Notes: generated from the letters alone by a model not told the origin. A stretch of DNA of 28,671 bases from Cudoniella acicularis (GCA_013054445.1 JAAMPI010000665.1:1-28671); one strand, 5' to 3'. Counted from the first letter of the stretch, positions 8,051-18,763 are shown. Made by a program: numbers and translations.

Positions 8051-9190
8051 TTAAGCAACCTCGTATACCATCCTCCTCGTTTCCAACTCATTTCTCTCGC
8101 CGTCTCCAGAAGCTACGGGTGTGTGGTTTCCCGCACCACTTAATTCTGCAGCCTGCCTCCTACGTTCCAATTCCTGTTTCTCTTCAAATGACAAGGGCTG
8201 TCCCTTCTCATTGGTAACTCCAGGATACACGACCGGAGCATCTCGTACCGGTGACATAGGGTTCACCGGAGTGGCAATCCCATGCAGTTCCGATGCTCTC
8301 TTCTTTTCATCAGTTATAACTCCAGCTGCAGCTCCACCTTCAGCGCCCATTTCATATATTCCATTCCTTGTATTCGAGGCTTGGTGAGTTCCAGCAGCAG
8401 ACTTCAACTTGGAATTCTGTTGTCGCTGGTAGACGATGAACGTGACCAACAAGAGGATAACTACAGCTCCCAATGCAACTCCGATTCCAATACCTGATTT
8501 CGCACCGGTGGAAAGACCTGAGGAAGTTTCTGGCACTGCAACAGGACTTGACGGAGAACTGCTTGTAGTAACGGAATTACCTCCTGCTGAGGTGTTGGGA
8601 GGTTGAGTTGTCTCTGATACGGTTACAACCGCTGGCGTGGCTGTAGTAACTGTTGCTATTAGCTATGATTCCTGAAGGAAAACTCAACACATACTTTTTG
8701 AAGTAATAGTCGTAGACTGAGCGGAATTCCCTGCTGTGGTACTGACAGTTACGATCTGGGTCGTGGCCTTGTTTCCTGCGGAAGCTGTCGAAGTCGCGGC
8801 TTGCAGGGTATTCGTCTGCGGGAGTGCAGCCAACCCGATACTGACGAGACTCGCAGAGGGAACAACCAGAGGATATCCGTTTCCAACACAGGCAATAGAT
8901 GCTATTCCTGCAGCGTCGGTGACAGCAGCTGATCCGCATTGCTCGCCGATACACTGTGCGACTGCTATGAGCCAGGATGATGTTTCGCAGAGGCAGGAAT
9001 CTGCGAGACAGAGACAGCCAGAACAAGAACAAGAATTCGAGAGGGAACAAGATTGTGCCCCCCAGACAGATTGGTGACAGTTGTCTTCACAAGTCGGGTA
9101 GTCGGACCAGAATGTTGCTGGACCCCCCGTTGCGGAGATGGGATAGATGAGTTGGGCGACGAGTAAAAGGTAGTAAACGAGAGACTTCAT
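8051..9190 (-). CDS. CFEM-like cysteine-rich single-pass membrane protein
   Basis: Two exons, 9190-8695 and 8649-8051, with a 45-nt intron (GTATGT...GCAACAG); 364 residues. The ATG at 9190 is preferred over an upstream ATG at 9235 because it starts a signal peptide directly (MKSLVYYLLLVAQLIYPISA). Residues 21 to about 95 hold many cysteines in a CFEM-like order (YPTCEDNC, then a dense CSCSGCLC block, CLC, AQCIGEQC, ACVGN), though the middle block has more cysteines than a canonical eight-cysteine CFEM domain. A Ser/Thr-rich stalk follows, then one hydrophobic helix at about 219-239 (IGIGVALGAVVILLLVTFIV) and a charged cytoplasmic tail with a Glu/Arg-rich, coiled-coil-like stretch. The layout suggests a cell-surface sensor or wall-membrane protein. 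Ligand and partners are unknown. It may alternatively belong to a CFEM-related but separate fungal family. Confidence 0.8.
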
Positions 9191-9868
9191 GGCGATCAGC
9201 TTGTCAGAGAGCAAGACTGAGAAAGAAGATGTCAAAGTTTCGTTTGCACGATCTTTGGGCCGATAACCCTTCGTTCCTCATGTCTAAGACATTGCGAATA
9301 GTGTCGATTCGATGAACGCCGTGGTTGAATTAGTGGCGTGCACGAGCTCAGCTACCCCGAAAAGAAAAAAAAAAAAAAGCCGCCCCAATTTCTATTTGTG
9401 TTTGTGAAGGTTATCTTTCTATTTATAGTTACTCTTTTTGGATACCTGATTGTGTGCCTCCGCTTAAGCGCTTTCATTTCCACCTCAACCCCTTTTTACT
9501 TCTCATCACTATTTTACCTGTTCCCTGTAATACAAATTTATAATCCGGCCATTCAGTACGAAGGCGCGGCAGTTCAAAAACCGACCACTTTTCCTAAGCG
9601 AGAATTCATCAAATTGGCAATTATATTTATGAATAAACCCGCAGCTAGATTTTTATAATAACTTGTTTAAAGATGAAAGGAAAGACAAGCTGTTACTTGA
9701 GCCTTCTGAAATATTTTTAGCAAATTTACTACGATGCTGATATTACTTTCAGAATTAATATTTTGATGTTCCTGGCCTGTGCTTAAAAGTGGCCGGTTTT
9801 TGATCTGCTGCGCCTTCGTAAAGTATGTGAATAATGAACCTCCGGAATTATAACTAATGGCTTTCTTA
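9191..9868. other. Intergenic region upstream of the CFEM-like gene
   Basis: Holds an A-rich run (about 9361-9378) and a hydrophobic 106-codon plus-strand frame (9338-9658) that is low-complexity and probably chance. Nothing else was recognised. Confidence 0.45.
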
Positions 9869-10161
9869 TCAAGTTATCACTTCGACCGTGTAGCCGTCAA
9901 TGGACCATTTTGTACTATTTAGCCAGTTGAACTCTTTTTCTATTTTATGGTTTTCAAGTCTTTCGTAGGGTTTCGCATCAATAATCGTATAGCGACCATT
10001 ACAGGATTCAAGAAGTTCTCCTCAGGGCCAACCCCAAATGTACCAATTGAAATTAAGATGCTAAGTCTTATAGAATATTCATAAGTTTCATCGTCAGAAA
10101 AGACAACTGGTTCGTAGAGCCGTAGAGTTAAAGTGGGGTTGTATTTAGAGTTGTAGTTGTT
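9869..10161 (-). pseudogene. Decayed coding fragment, unrecognised family
   Basis: Two overlapping minus-strand frames read like one protein. From 10161 the first gives LTLRLYEPVVFSDDETYEYS and continues to GTFGVGPEE. From 10018 a second frame, offset by one base, continues with ELLESCNGRYTIIDAKPYE and FNWLNSTKWSIDGYTVEV to a TGA at 9871-9869. Neither frame has a suitable ATG. The composition (mixed charged, aromatic and hydrophobic residues) is coding-like, and the switch point lies at GAGGAGAA, so a single-base indel would explain it. A TAG ends the first frame upstream at about 10164, only some 90 bp beyond the MFS stop. I do not recognise the family. Chance open frames remain possible. 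Confidence 0.35.
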
Positions 10162-10253
10162 CTAGTTCTAATTACAGGAAGACAGCTTTTATGTGCTAGC
10201 GTAGTCACGTGGACTCGGCAGCTTCTCATCCTCCCTGCCTACCAAGTTTCTCC

Positions 10254-12066
10254 TCACGCATTCATCACCTTCTGAAACAACTCAACCCGACTTGTCCAAC
10301 TTCTGCACCTCTTTCCAAATATATACATCGGAATCGCCATCAGGCAAATAAAAACATGAATGCCACCAACGATACAGAACACCTCCTTCGGGCCTTGAGT
10401 TGAAATCCACGAAGATATGAAATAATTCATCCCAAACGAATAGATATTCCGCAAGTTGATAGCAGCAAAAGCCTCGGGCGCCTTGTCACGATGACAATCA
10501 GTGAGGTACCCATAGACAGCAATGGACATGAACCCAACACCAAAATACTGCATGCCATAGAAAACAACTGGACCAATCCACGGATCCTGAGCCTGCAGCG
10601 AAATCCCGAAGCCGAAGAAGGACATCCCGCCAATGATGAGCGTGATAATGATCAGCACCAAACGGAACTCTGGCTCGTAAATACCATTGTTTCGTCGACT
10701 CATGAATTTGGTGATCCAATCAGCGACCGGTCCGGAGATGAAAGCGCCAATAATGGATCCAATCAAGGGGGAAACGGCTACCAAACCCACACCCGAAACG
10801 GAAAAGTTGTATGGGGGTGCGGTGAATAGCTGAGCCAAGACACTCCCGACGACGACGAGCCATGAGGTGGTCAACCCGTATGCGAAGAATGAGAATAGTA
10901 CCTGGGGGAAAACCAACATCATCAACGGCCGGCACAAAACACGAAAGAAAGAGTCATCGCAGACACGTCCGTGAAAAATCTTCAAGTCGTGCCAGTAGCT
11001 ATTCTTTGCCTCGGTGGACAAAGGAGCAGCTTCACTTCCCACAGACTCCACTTGCGCTTCCGAGGCTTTGTGTTCCATCTCCTGTACCAGTTCATCAGCT
11101 CGATCATCGGTTCCTAGGTCGGTATTGAGGAACGCATCGCGTCGATAGGCGGTCTCTGGGCAGAAAAAAAAACAGGACTATGATCCAGACGCCATAGATG
11201 CACGCGCAGATTCCGTAGGTCCAGTTCCAGCCTAGGTCTTGGATGATGTAGCCTGAGATTATGCTTCCTCCACCGACACCGACTGAAAGGCAGAGTCCCC
11301 ACATGGCGAGTCTGAGACCTCTTTGATGGACGAAGTAGATGTCGGCGATGGTTGTTGTTACCAGTCTAGCGAATCAGACATTGGAATATGAGGCAAAATG
11401 TTATTCAACGGAAGGACTTACACTTCAAAAGGGGACATGCCGATACATCCAATGAGTCTGGATGCAAGAAGGGAGTGGTATGAATGTGCAAAGTATCCCC
11501 AAACACTGCTGACAAAGAGCAGCAAATTTCCGAGTAGAAAGATAGGCCGGCGGCCCCAGATGACAGCCATCGAGTTCGTGAAAAAGCACGAGATGCCGAT
11601 GGTGAAAATTCCCCATCCAAGACCTGCATTCAAATCATTGTAGGACATGTCGAATTGTTTGCTCATGAGACCGAATCCGGGAGAGATCATGGGACCCTGA
11701 AGCAGTTAGAAAAAGTCGATTCGAAGAGAAGGAAAGGATTACCCATGCTCCGACAACAGCCGTATCAATACATATGAGGAAGAGCATGAAGTCCTTCTTC
11801 CAGAGTGGCCAATTGAGGGGATCATTTGGGCTATTGGATGGTTGAGGGACGAGCACTACGTCTGAATTTCGTCCTTTGTCGTGCTGCAGTGCAGATGTGT
11901 CAAGATCTCCATGATGACGGTGCTGGTGGTCGGAACCTAGAAAAACAGATCAGAAAATCAACAATAGCCATCTCGGGGATAGGAGTTATATACCAAACAC
12001 ATCGGTTAAGAGAGCTGTCCCTGGAACATGCTCCAAGTGATGATCGTCTAAGACACCGAGACCCAT
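10254..12066 (-). pseudogene. MFS transporter, DHA1-like; intact except for one homopolymer frameshift
   Basis: Proton-coupled major facilitator carrier of the plasma membrane; substrate unknown. Exons: 12066-11994, 11936-11743, 11696-11422 and 11365-10254, with introns of 57, 46 and 56 nt. The N-terminus is MGLGVLDDHHLEHVPGTALL, then LVPQPSNSPNDPLNWP, the loop motif WGRRP, antiporter-like motif C (GVGGGSIISGY), PETAYRR, a long central loop, and RRNNGIYEPEFRL in the second half. The reading frame breaks in a run of nine A (plus strand 11164-11172): with eight bases the frame continues through LFFFCPETAYRRDAF to the stop at 10254, giving 550 residues. As written it would stop about 20 codons later. 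Everything else looks under constraint, so either the break is recent or the base is a sequencing error. The hydrophobic pattern fits 12 membrane segments. Confidence 0.85.
11164..11172. other. A9/T9 run with frameshift in the MFS gene
   Basis: On the coding strand the run is T9 after CTG. One base fewer restores the DHA1 reading frame into PETAYRR and over 300 further codons. Confidence 0.8.
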
Positions 12067-13969
12067 GTTTTCTTCGCCTCGTTTGATTTGAAATTGAAAC
12101 TTGACGAGAGGTATACCAGAGAGTACCCACCGACTTTTTATATTATCTTGTGAACAAGAAGTACCCTGGTCCAGCCCCGCATTGTGGCTAAATATCTCCG
12201 GATGAATGTGGGGTCGAAAGCGAGTCCAATACGGTCCCACACCGTAGGTGGAACATCGCAAATTCCATGTGAAATGTAACTCTAAGCAGGATTTTGCGAG
12301 TAGGATACAGAGAGATAGAGGGAGTGGGGAGCCGGGATCCGAGAGGAGCGTGGTAAGAAAGAACCTCGTCGGCCGCATCTGACCACCATCGAGATAACTT
12401 TGCATTATGAATAATCATGTTGAGAAAGAGATCAGTAGACCAATGCAGTCGATCCTTGATTCTATTAGTGTTTATTAAAGAATATAAAACCTCAGCCCAA
12501 GTTTGATGTTGTGTGTCTAGTCAGTATCACAACTACCTTACTTTCCTACTCGTGATCTGATAATTCTTGTAGAAAGGCCCCTCAACACAAAATGTAGCCT
12601 AAAATATGGGGGCGCTTTTTCCCTGGTATTATAATCGTGGGTTGGGATCGGATCGTTAATTATTCCAGAGGGAAAGAGTGGTAAAATGATTTAAAAAATC
12701 ACTTCTTTTTCCACTATAAAAACCCTTTAATTTTGGCCTCAAACACCAGGGCCAGGGAAATTTCATGGCCAGAAAAGCAAAAAAATAAACCTGGAGAGCC
12801 TGTTTTCGCGGTATTCTCGGTGTTGGGACTCCAACCCCTGAGCGATGCGAGGAGGTGAGTCACCTGACTAATCTAATACTGCAGAAGAAATGTATTCCGG
12901 TCGAATTGATATCGCAATCCAGACAAGTAGAGCAATTAAAAAATTGCAGAACCATTGCATCATCTCGAAAATACCCTTGAAGTGAAAAGTTATAAGTAAA
13001 AATGTCATTAATTATGAGAAAATTCCCGATTGCTCGTTATTGTTCCTTGTTGTGGGAAAATTGTAGCGCGCAAGCCCCCGAGTTTTAGCGGTCAATCACT
13101 AAATTCCAGGGCTTCATACACTAAACTTCAAGGACTGTCGGCACAACTGCGTCGTAACTGCCTTGCGCATAGACAGGAAAGTTCTTTATCAATTTACAAG
13201 ATTTAATAATTTAGTAATTGAGTAGCCGTAAACGGCCCTAAAAATCCACAAGAGATTTTATTCGTGTTTTACTTCATGTGCGTAAAAGCTGGAGGCACTG
13301 TCGCAAAGTAGGCCAGTGGACTCTCGCCAAAGTACGGACTCTGCAGCTTGTAAAGTAGCGACTATGCGCTAAATTACAGGGACATTCACGCTATGCTTTA
13401 GGGAAGATAAGAAGTGACGTAGCCTTTTTTTTCATTCCACAAGTAAAGCTGAGCTTTTGCTGTTAAGGCAGCGAGTAGTACTACGCATAGAAGTCGACAC
13501 ACACAGAGCATTCATAGATCTCACTCAAGCTATAAAATTCACTCCTAGATTTATAGGAGCTTCGCAGAGTGATGGAGGCCGGCTTTCGATCGGAGTTAGT
13601 TCACTTGGCAATGCCGACGCCCAAGCGAAAGAGGTGTTTTCATTCCTGAATGAGATGGTAGCACCACCATTACAGCCCAAAAACTAGTATAATAACGAAC
13701 GCGATTTTAAAAACGTGACTTTTTCCTTCGGGATGATTGAGAAGGCGCTAAAGTATTGAAAAAGTGGTAGTAGATTGGTTCGTGTTTGGACGCGCTTTGA
13801 CCTTAAGATAGGCTACGCCGCTCCTTTGCCGGAGCACACTCTTCGCCGATCCCCGAACGACATTCTTCGATATATTACCTTTCTTTTTTGGACTTAAACC
13901 TCAACACAACAACTATTCATTATCAATTCACAGCCCAGTATTACATACCAGGAAACCGAGCACCCCAAA
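12067..13969. other. 1.9-kb intergenic region between divergent MFS and GST genes
   Basis: No supported gene. A small hairpin TGATTTaaaAAATCA lies near 12690-12704. An imperfect direct repeat beginning CTAAATTNCAGGG occurs near 13099 and 13370. A 76-codon frame at 13457-13687 starts with TTG and has no ATG-led version of useful length, so I did not call it. The stretch near 12885-12985 reads weakly like a degraded transposase N-terminus (RIDIAIQT...), but too weakly to annotate. Confidence 0.4.
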
Positions 13970-14924
13970 ATGTCACAAACCAAACCCCAACAACCCCAAA
14001 TAACCCTCTATCGCGGGTGGCTCGACCGGGGGAAACGACGTGTGGTCCCCCTTCGTCATCAAGCTCGAAACACGCCTCCGCCTCTCCGGCCTCTCCTACA
14101 CCACCTCAGTCGGCTCAACACAAAAAGCACCCAAGGGGAAAATCCCCTACCTAGAGCTCCAAACTGAAGGTGGGGAGGTAGAACAAATCGGGGACTCGAC
14201 CCTCATTGTGAAGGATCTGATTGAGAGAGGGGTAATCCCCAATATCAACGCCGAGGTATCACCTGTGTTGCAGGCGCAAGATCTCGCTATTCGGGCTTTA
14301 CTGGAGGAGAAGTTGTATTTTTACCATGTTCGTTGTCCCAAGCTCCAAATTTATTTCCCCGCATTCTTCTTACCCCTCTTTTGACGGCATCAAAAAAGAA
14401 TGGATCACGTGCTAACTACCATTTTCTTCTAATACATACAGACCTGGGAGCGATGGACACAAAACTACTACACGATGCGAGAGCACGTTCTTCAAGCACT
14501 ATCATATCCAATGCGCGTCTTTATCGGGCTCATAATCTACCGCAAAACGACCGCGACACTAAACGGTCAAGGAACAGGCCACTACAGCGGCGAAGAAATC
14601 GCTTCTTTCCGGAAGGAGATCTGGGAGAGTATCAATGCGTTATTAACTGAATCTAAGAGTAAGGCTTCGAGAGATGAGGGGAAGCCTTTTTGGGTTTTGG
14701 GAGGGGAGAGGCCGACGGAGGCTGATACGACGGTTTTTGGGTTTGTTGTTTCGGTTTTGATTTGTGCTGCGTAAGTTCTGGAATTGTGTCGAGTTGAAGA
14801 GTCACGCTGACGATTGTGTAGCGCTCCGGATTCTCAGGAAGTGGTGAGGGGTTTTCCTGTGGTTTTGGAATATGCCAGTAGGATCCACGACGAGTATTTC
14901 CCAGATTATGAAAAATGCTTGTAG
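13970..14924 (+). pseudogene. FAX-like glutathione S-transferase; intact except for one frameshift
   Basis: Two-domain GST of the failed-axon-connections/metaxin-like type common in fungi (GST_N_4/GST_C_6 architecture from memory). Exons: 13970-14327, 14442-14770 and 14822-14924; introns of 114 and 51 nt (GTTCGT...TACAG, GTAAGT...GTGTAG). The start is MSQTKPQQPQITLYRGWLDRG. The frame then changes by one base in GGGGGAAA at 14027-14034; with one base fewer it continues as NDVWSPFVIKLETRLR, KAPKGKIPYLEL, GDSTLIVKDLI, RWTQNYYTMR, PFWVLGGERPTEADTTVFGF and ends DEYFPDYEKCL, about 262 residues. All later splice phases agree. The enzyme would sit in the cytosol or at mitochondrial membranes; the substrate is unknown. 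A sequencing error is as likely as a real lesion. Confidence 0.8.
14027..14034. other. G5A3 tract holding the GST frameshift
   Basis: GACCGGGGGAAACGAC must lose one base for LDRG to join NDVWSPFV, the conserved start of this family. Confidence 0.7.
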
Positions 14925-15108
14925 AAATATCACTTGCTATACATAGGCCGGTCAGACGGGTTGATTTTAAAATCCAGGAACACGGTAATTGTGTTGGTTT
15001 TGCAGTTGGAATCTTGAGAGCATTTCTGGGTTGGGAGTTCTGAGATTGTAAATGCAAGATTTGAGGTGAGATGAAACGGAATGGAGACTTAAAAGTTTAA
15101 ACCTCTAG

Positions 15109-16729
15109 CTATGCCACCACGTTGGTGTTTGTGAGCGGTGGATAAGTAAGGCTAGGGCCGTCCCCCTGTTCCTCTCGATTATAACGCTGATATGCCCAAT
15201 ATTGTCCTGCGTGTCTATTATCTCCATGCGGTATCTCTACACAGAAAGTGAAATCCAAGATAGGGAGGCCGTCTTTATTTTTTCGAATATAGTCGTCTAT
15301 CATCTTCACACTGTGGCTATTCCAGTATTGTTCTGCATGGCTGCCAATACAAAAACCCATAAATTCCCGAAGATTCTTGCAGCCTGCCAAGAGCTTTGCT
15401 AATGGTAGCAATGTCTCATACTGATGAAGTGTTAGAAAATTATTCTGTCTCAGCTTGGGCGGGTTGTTGATATGGATTCTTACCTCATCGTTCTTCCGTG
15501 GTACTGGAGGATCGAGTATAAAGATTAAATCTTCCAAATTGACGCAATTCAAAATTTTTGCCAGATGGTTAAGGTCAACAGCGTGAGGCTTAGGGTTGGC
15601 CAGTTCGCAAAATTTTAATCCCAGGTGCTTCAAGCTTTGCTCGTGCTTTTCTATACCTTCGACAAATTTATGCGGATAGGAACATGCGAGTGAGAGATCG
15701 GTGAGGGGCCTGAGGTTTGCAAGAAATTTTGCTAGCTCAGCGGCAGTAATGGCAAGTTGGGATTCTGAAGAGCCTTTGCGCTCCGAGAGTTCAAGACTTG
15801 TGATTTCCGGGAACATAGCCGCAGAAACACTGCGCAAGAAGGATCCAACGTCAATCGATGAGAGCTCCAAGCGTCTTAATCGCGAGAAATCCCAAATTTC
15901 GACGACCTCCTCTTGTATGTATGGCCAATGGCCGAGAGAGATCATGTTCATTGCAGGAAGATTTCCGTGCTCGGTGGAGAAATAGATGTCCGACTTCAAC
16001 TGGAAAAATTTCAATTGCTTTGAGGATACAAGAAGGCTATTCAAGTTTGTCTGATCATTTGGCTTACAATCTCCGAAATATAGGGAAGCAAGATTAACCG
16101 GAGGAAAAGATTCAGGTGCAAAAGTTTTGCTTGTTGCAAAGCATGATAACTCAAGGTGTAAACGGATATGGGGCAACTGATATTGGAGCGAATCCTTCAT
16201 CGCGATTGGAAAGGCGAATAGAGAGCCTGGAAAGTAAAACCATCTGTTGCGGGTTTTAGAAGGTGCTCCCACGATAGAATTGAGGAACTTACCTTAGATC
16301 TTGAATTACCCTACATTCGGACAGCAGTTTGATGACGCGATACCAATTCAGCGGGGCGCCTATCGAAATCTCCCTGCAGTTCATGCGAATATGGTCGACT
16401 ATTCGAGATGTGACGGGGTTCGGGCGACGGGGGAGCAACTCTTGGGTCAAATGCATTTTTTGATACGCAAAGGAAAGAGCGATTATGTTGAGTTGTTGGC
16501 AAACTAGGCGTAGGGTCTTTTGCGCTTCTCGGGACTGGAAAGTGTCAGAGAGAGAAATCTATAGAGTACATTTCCATGGTGTCTATACCAAGTATTCAAA
16601 GATCATGCGCAAAATCTCTATGCTCAAAACATCACCAAGGTTGCGCTTTTCAAAGGTGGCCATGTTGCGAACATCCTCGCGGCTTTCTATCGGGGATTGA
16701 GAGGATATCTGATCCCCTGTGCCACTCAT
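15109..16729 (-). CDS. F-box protein with LRR-like C-terminal part
   Basis: Three exons, 16729-16589, 16534-16293 and 16243-15109, with introns of 54 nt (GTATAG...TTCCAG) and 49 nt (GTAAGT...AACAG); phases 0 and 2 agree and give 505 residues. I chose the ATG at 16729 because the frame upstream has no ATG. An F-box lies at about residues 31-65 (LGDVLSIEILRMIFEYL then SREAQKTLRLVCQQLNIIAL), the Skp1-binding motif. The long C-terminal part contains repeated LxxLxL patterns (LRRLELSSI, ITSLELSE, LTDLSLACSY, LKHLGLKFCELA, LEDLIFILD), as in leucine-rich-repeat substrate-binding regions of fungal F-box proteins. It would act as a substrate adaptor of an SCF ubiquitin ligase; the substrate is unknown. 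No lesion is seen. Exon 2 has no ATG of its own frame start, so it shows only after joining. Confidence 0.85.
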
Positions 16730-17316
16730 TGTGTGGGCTGATCTTAGCTCAGCTTCGCTTCGTGAGTCACGTTTTGAGGGTCTCCTGCCCGTGGCGACAG
16801 GTTTAGATGGATGGTGCGACGAGTGAGTTGAGGTTTGCAAAATGAAATTTAGGGTTGTTGTTGTTCTGTGGAAGTTGGTTGTACAGAGGCGTAGGTCGCA
16901 TTATACAGTCTCGCGATTTCTCCAAGCGAGTCGCGCTAGCCGGACCGCGAACTCATGTGATCCAAATCCTTCAGAAATACCTCGGCGGTATACAAAGTAT
17001 TCGCATTTGACTCGTGATTCAAAAAGATTTATCATAGGGTTGGTTTATTCTCGCAATTAATCGTCCATACTTCCTGCAGTAATTTTAAAATGCCTAGAGA
17101 TGTTTATCCTCGCCAAAAGATTATTAGGGAGCGATCCTTCATAAACTACTCTTATTAGAAACACGCAGGTTTGCATGGTAGTTTGCCCATATGTACTTTA
17201 CAACTTTATACTATGATCGTCTGCTCGCTTAGCAAAGGGTCTCCGTCATGGCATTCGGAGCAATTAGTATTATTTCGTACAGAACAGGTAAAAAAGATTC
17301 GTGGGAAAAAAAAGCC
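16730..17316. other. Intergenic region
   Basis: Small frames on both strands only, none with recognisable motifs. It ends in the A-rich tract that serves as the Pol III terminator for the tRNA. Confidence 0.45.
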
Positions 17317-17326
17317 AAAAAAAAAA
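17317..17326 (-). terminator. Pol III terminator of the tRNA-Thr gene
   Basis: A run of ten T on the coding (minus) strand begins 17 nt after the tRNA 3' end, the usual RNA polymerase III stop. A second T-run follows further on. Confidence 0.75.
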
Positions 17327-17343
17327 GAATTATCAGGCGGACA

Positions 17344-17479
17344 AGCTCCCTAACCGGTTCGAACGATTGACCTGAAGATAGTTGAGTTTGAAACTGCAAT
17401 CTATTTATTGTTAGTTGATGTTGGATTCTGTTAGAATTGGATGTACTAACCTTCCGCTCTACCACTGAGCTAAAGGAGC
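17344..17479 (-). tRNA. tRNA-Thr (anticodon AGT) with a 64-nt intron
   Basis: Read on the minus strand from 17479: acceptor GCTCCTT pairs with AGGGAGC (17351-17345), with one G-U pair; D-arm GCTC-AGTGGTA-GAGC; anticodon stem GAAGG paired with TCTTC; anticodon loop TTAGTA...A with AGT at positions 34-36; variable loop AGGTC; T-arm AATCG-TTCGAAC-CGGTT. Box A (TAGCTCAGTGG) and box B (GTTCGAACC) are good. The 5' half is 17479-17444, the intron 17443-17380 and the 3' half 17379-17344. The intron sits after position 37, the canonical place for nuclear tRNA splicing. The discriminator base is T. The mature tRNA is 72 nt before CCA addition. Confidence 0.9.
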
Positions 17480-17664
17480 CACTTTTTGTTCAATTTTTGC
17501 TTATTTAATCTTATAAAAACAGTTTGTGCAAGCCCCGATAAAAAGCCGAGGTTTCGGCCCGAAGGTTCACCCGGGTAAGAACACCAACCTGGGAAGCGGC
17601 ATTCACGTGAGGATATACCTTCCATATTAAATTTGCAATTGTACACGTTTTTTTTTCTATTAAT

Positions 17665-18763
17665 TCACATCTTCGCACTCGCCTCAAAACTAAATAAATT
17701 CCTCGTTCCACCACCCTCCAAATCGCGATAAACCCACCCTTTGCGACCGACCGACTCCTTTGTCTCACTCACAAGCTGCGCCAAAGTCCCTTCATCCTTC
17801 TCATTGGCTAGGAACCTGTTTCTGTTCCTCGCCAACCTCCCCACAATATGACCTCTCTTCGGCATATTCTGTGGAGGTGAGTATGCATGCTCCGGCGAGG
17901 TTGATGTTGTTGAGTGCGTTCATCAATAGAGGATCTTGCTCAGGTAAGTCGACGCCAAATTTCAAGAGACGAATTCTTACATGGGAAGTAGATCATTCTA
18001 TTTTTCTTCGACACTGTCCCAATCACTTCTTCACTTGCTGCAGGCTGTCCATAATTCCAAGCTAGGGGATTCTTCTCAGCCACTTTGGCAAAATCTGCAT
18101 ACAGAACCGCCGATTCCTTGTTGTTCTCCTGAATGGTTTGGCCTCGACAAGCCCTGAGCTCATTTTCATACAGGGGATATACATGAATTGGTAAGCCGAC
18201 ATGATGAAGTGTACCCATATTTAATTCTTGTCAGGTTTTCCCTGATCGGGTGGAAGGACAATCCGAGACAGTAACAGACTGAGCATTTTCATCCGGTTTC
18301 GTCCATCCCAGCGGCGGCAATTTCCCAGCAGTTGCGCACGCAGCCACTTCCTAAACTCAGCATTCCATCTAATACCATCAAGGCCGTACTCACATGACGT
18401 CAAAGCTTCCCCATCAGTCACAGCCGCAACTTTGCTTTTCCCAAACGATCTTCTCCTCGCAGCTTCGTCGAACAACTTCGCAGGCGAGTTACCTCCATGC
18501 TCACTAAGAACCTTATATCGAGGCTTTACCGCCAACTTTTCAGACAAGAGACCAGGCAAATCGGGGTAGTTCCATGTTCATGTTGCCACCACAGAGACGC
18601 TGTCTATGCTTTCTTGAAGATTCCTCAATCCAGCTTCTGAAAGATTGGTATCTTTGAGCGCATTCAAAATTGCTTGGAGCATCAATTCCGCAGGCTCGAT
18701 GGCATCTTCAACCTTTTGAGATCTGTTTTTGATATCCCCCACTCCTACTACTACCGGTACCAT
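17665..18763 (-). pseudogene. Thiolase-like (acetyl-CoA acetyltransferase family) gene, internally deleted
   Basis: Begins MVPVVVGVGDIKNRSQKVED at 18763 and continues through PDLPGLLSEKL, GEALTS, an intron near 18390-18343 (GTGAGT...GGAAG) to LAACATAGKLPPLGWTKPDE, then GTLHHVGLPIHVYPLYENEL, AEKNPLAWNYGQPA and KKNRMIYFP, and a second intron near 17981-17934 (GTAAGA...GCAAG) to PLLMNALNNINLAGACILTSTEY. The order matches fungal SCP-x/thiolase-like proteins. Damage: TGA at 18580-18578 where Trp is expected (VAT*TWNYPDLP), and TGA at 18233-18231. Right after TEYAEE the frame jumps to the family's C-terminal tail (PKRGHIVGRLARN...NRFLANE to 17665). By comparison with the family, well over 100 residues, including the conserved catalytic centre, are missing at the junction near 17860-17870. 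Non-functional. Confidence 0.82.

Noticed and set aside
9338..9658. 106-codon hydrophobic plus-strand ORF
   Set aside because: Low-complexity Phe/Leu/Lys-rich translation of a T-rich and poly-A region; no domain and no sensible start context.
11130..11180. Intron using the T9CTGCCCAG tract as an acceptor to explain the MFS frameshift
   Set aside because: No donor at a workable distance, and the residues that would be removed are conserved membrane-segment sequence.
12820..12880. tRNA-like T-arm (GTTGG...CCAAC; box-B-like on the minus strand)
   Set aside because: The loop is 4 nt instead of 7 and no box A or acceptor stem could be paired on either strand.
13457..13687. 76-codon plus-strand ORF upstream of the GST gene
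   Set aside because: Starts at TTG, has no early ATG and no recognisable motif; treated as chance.
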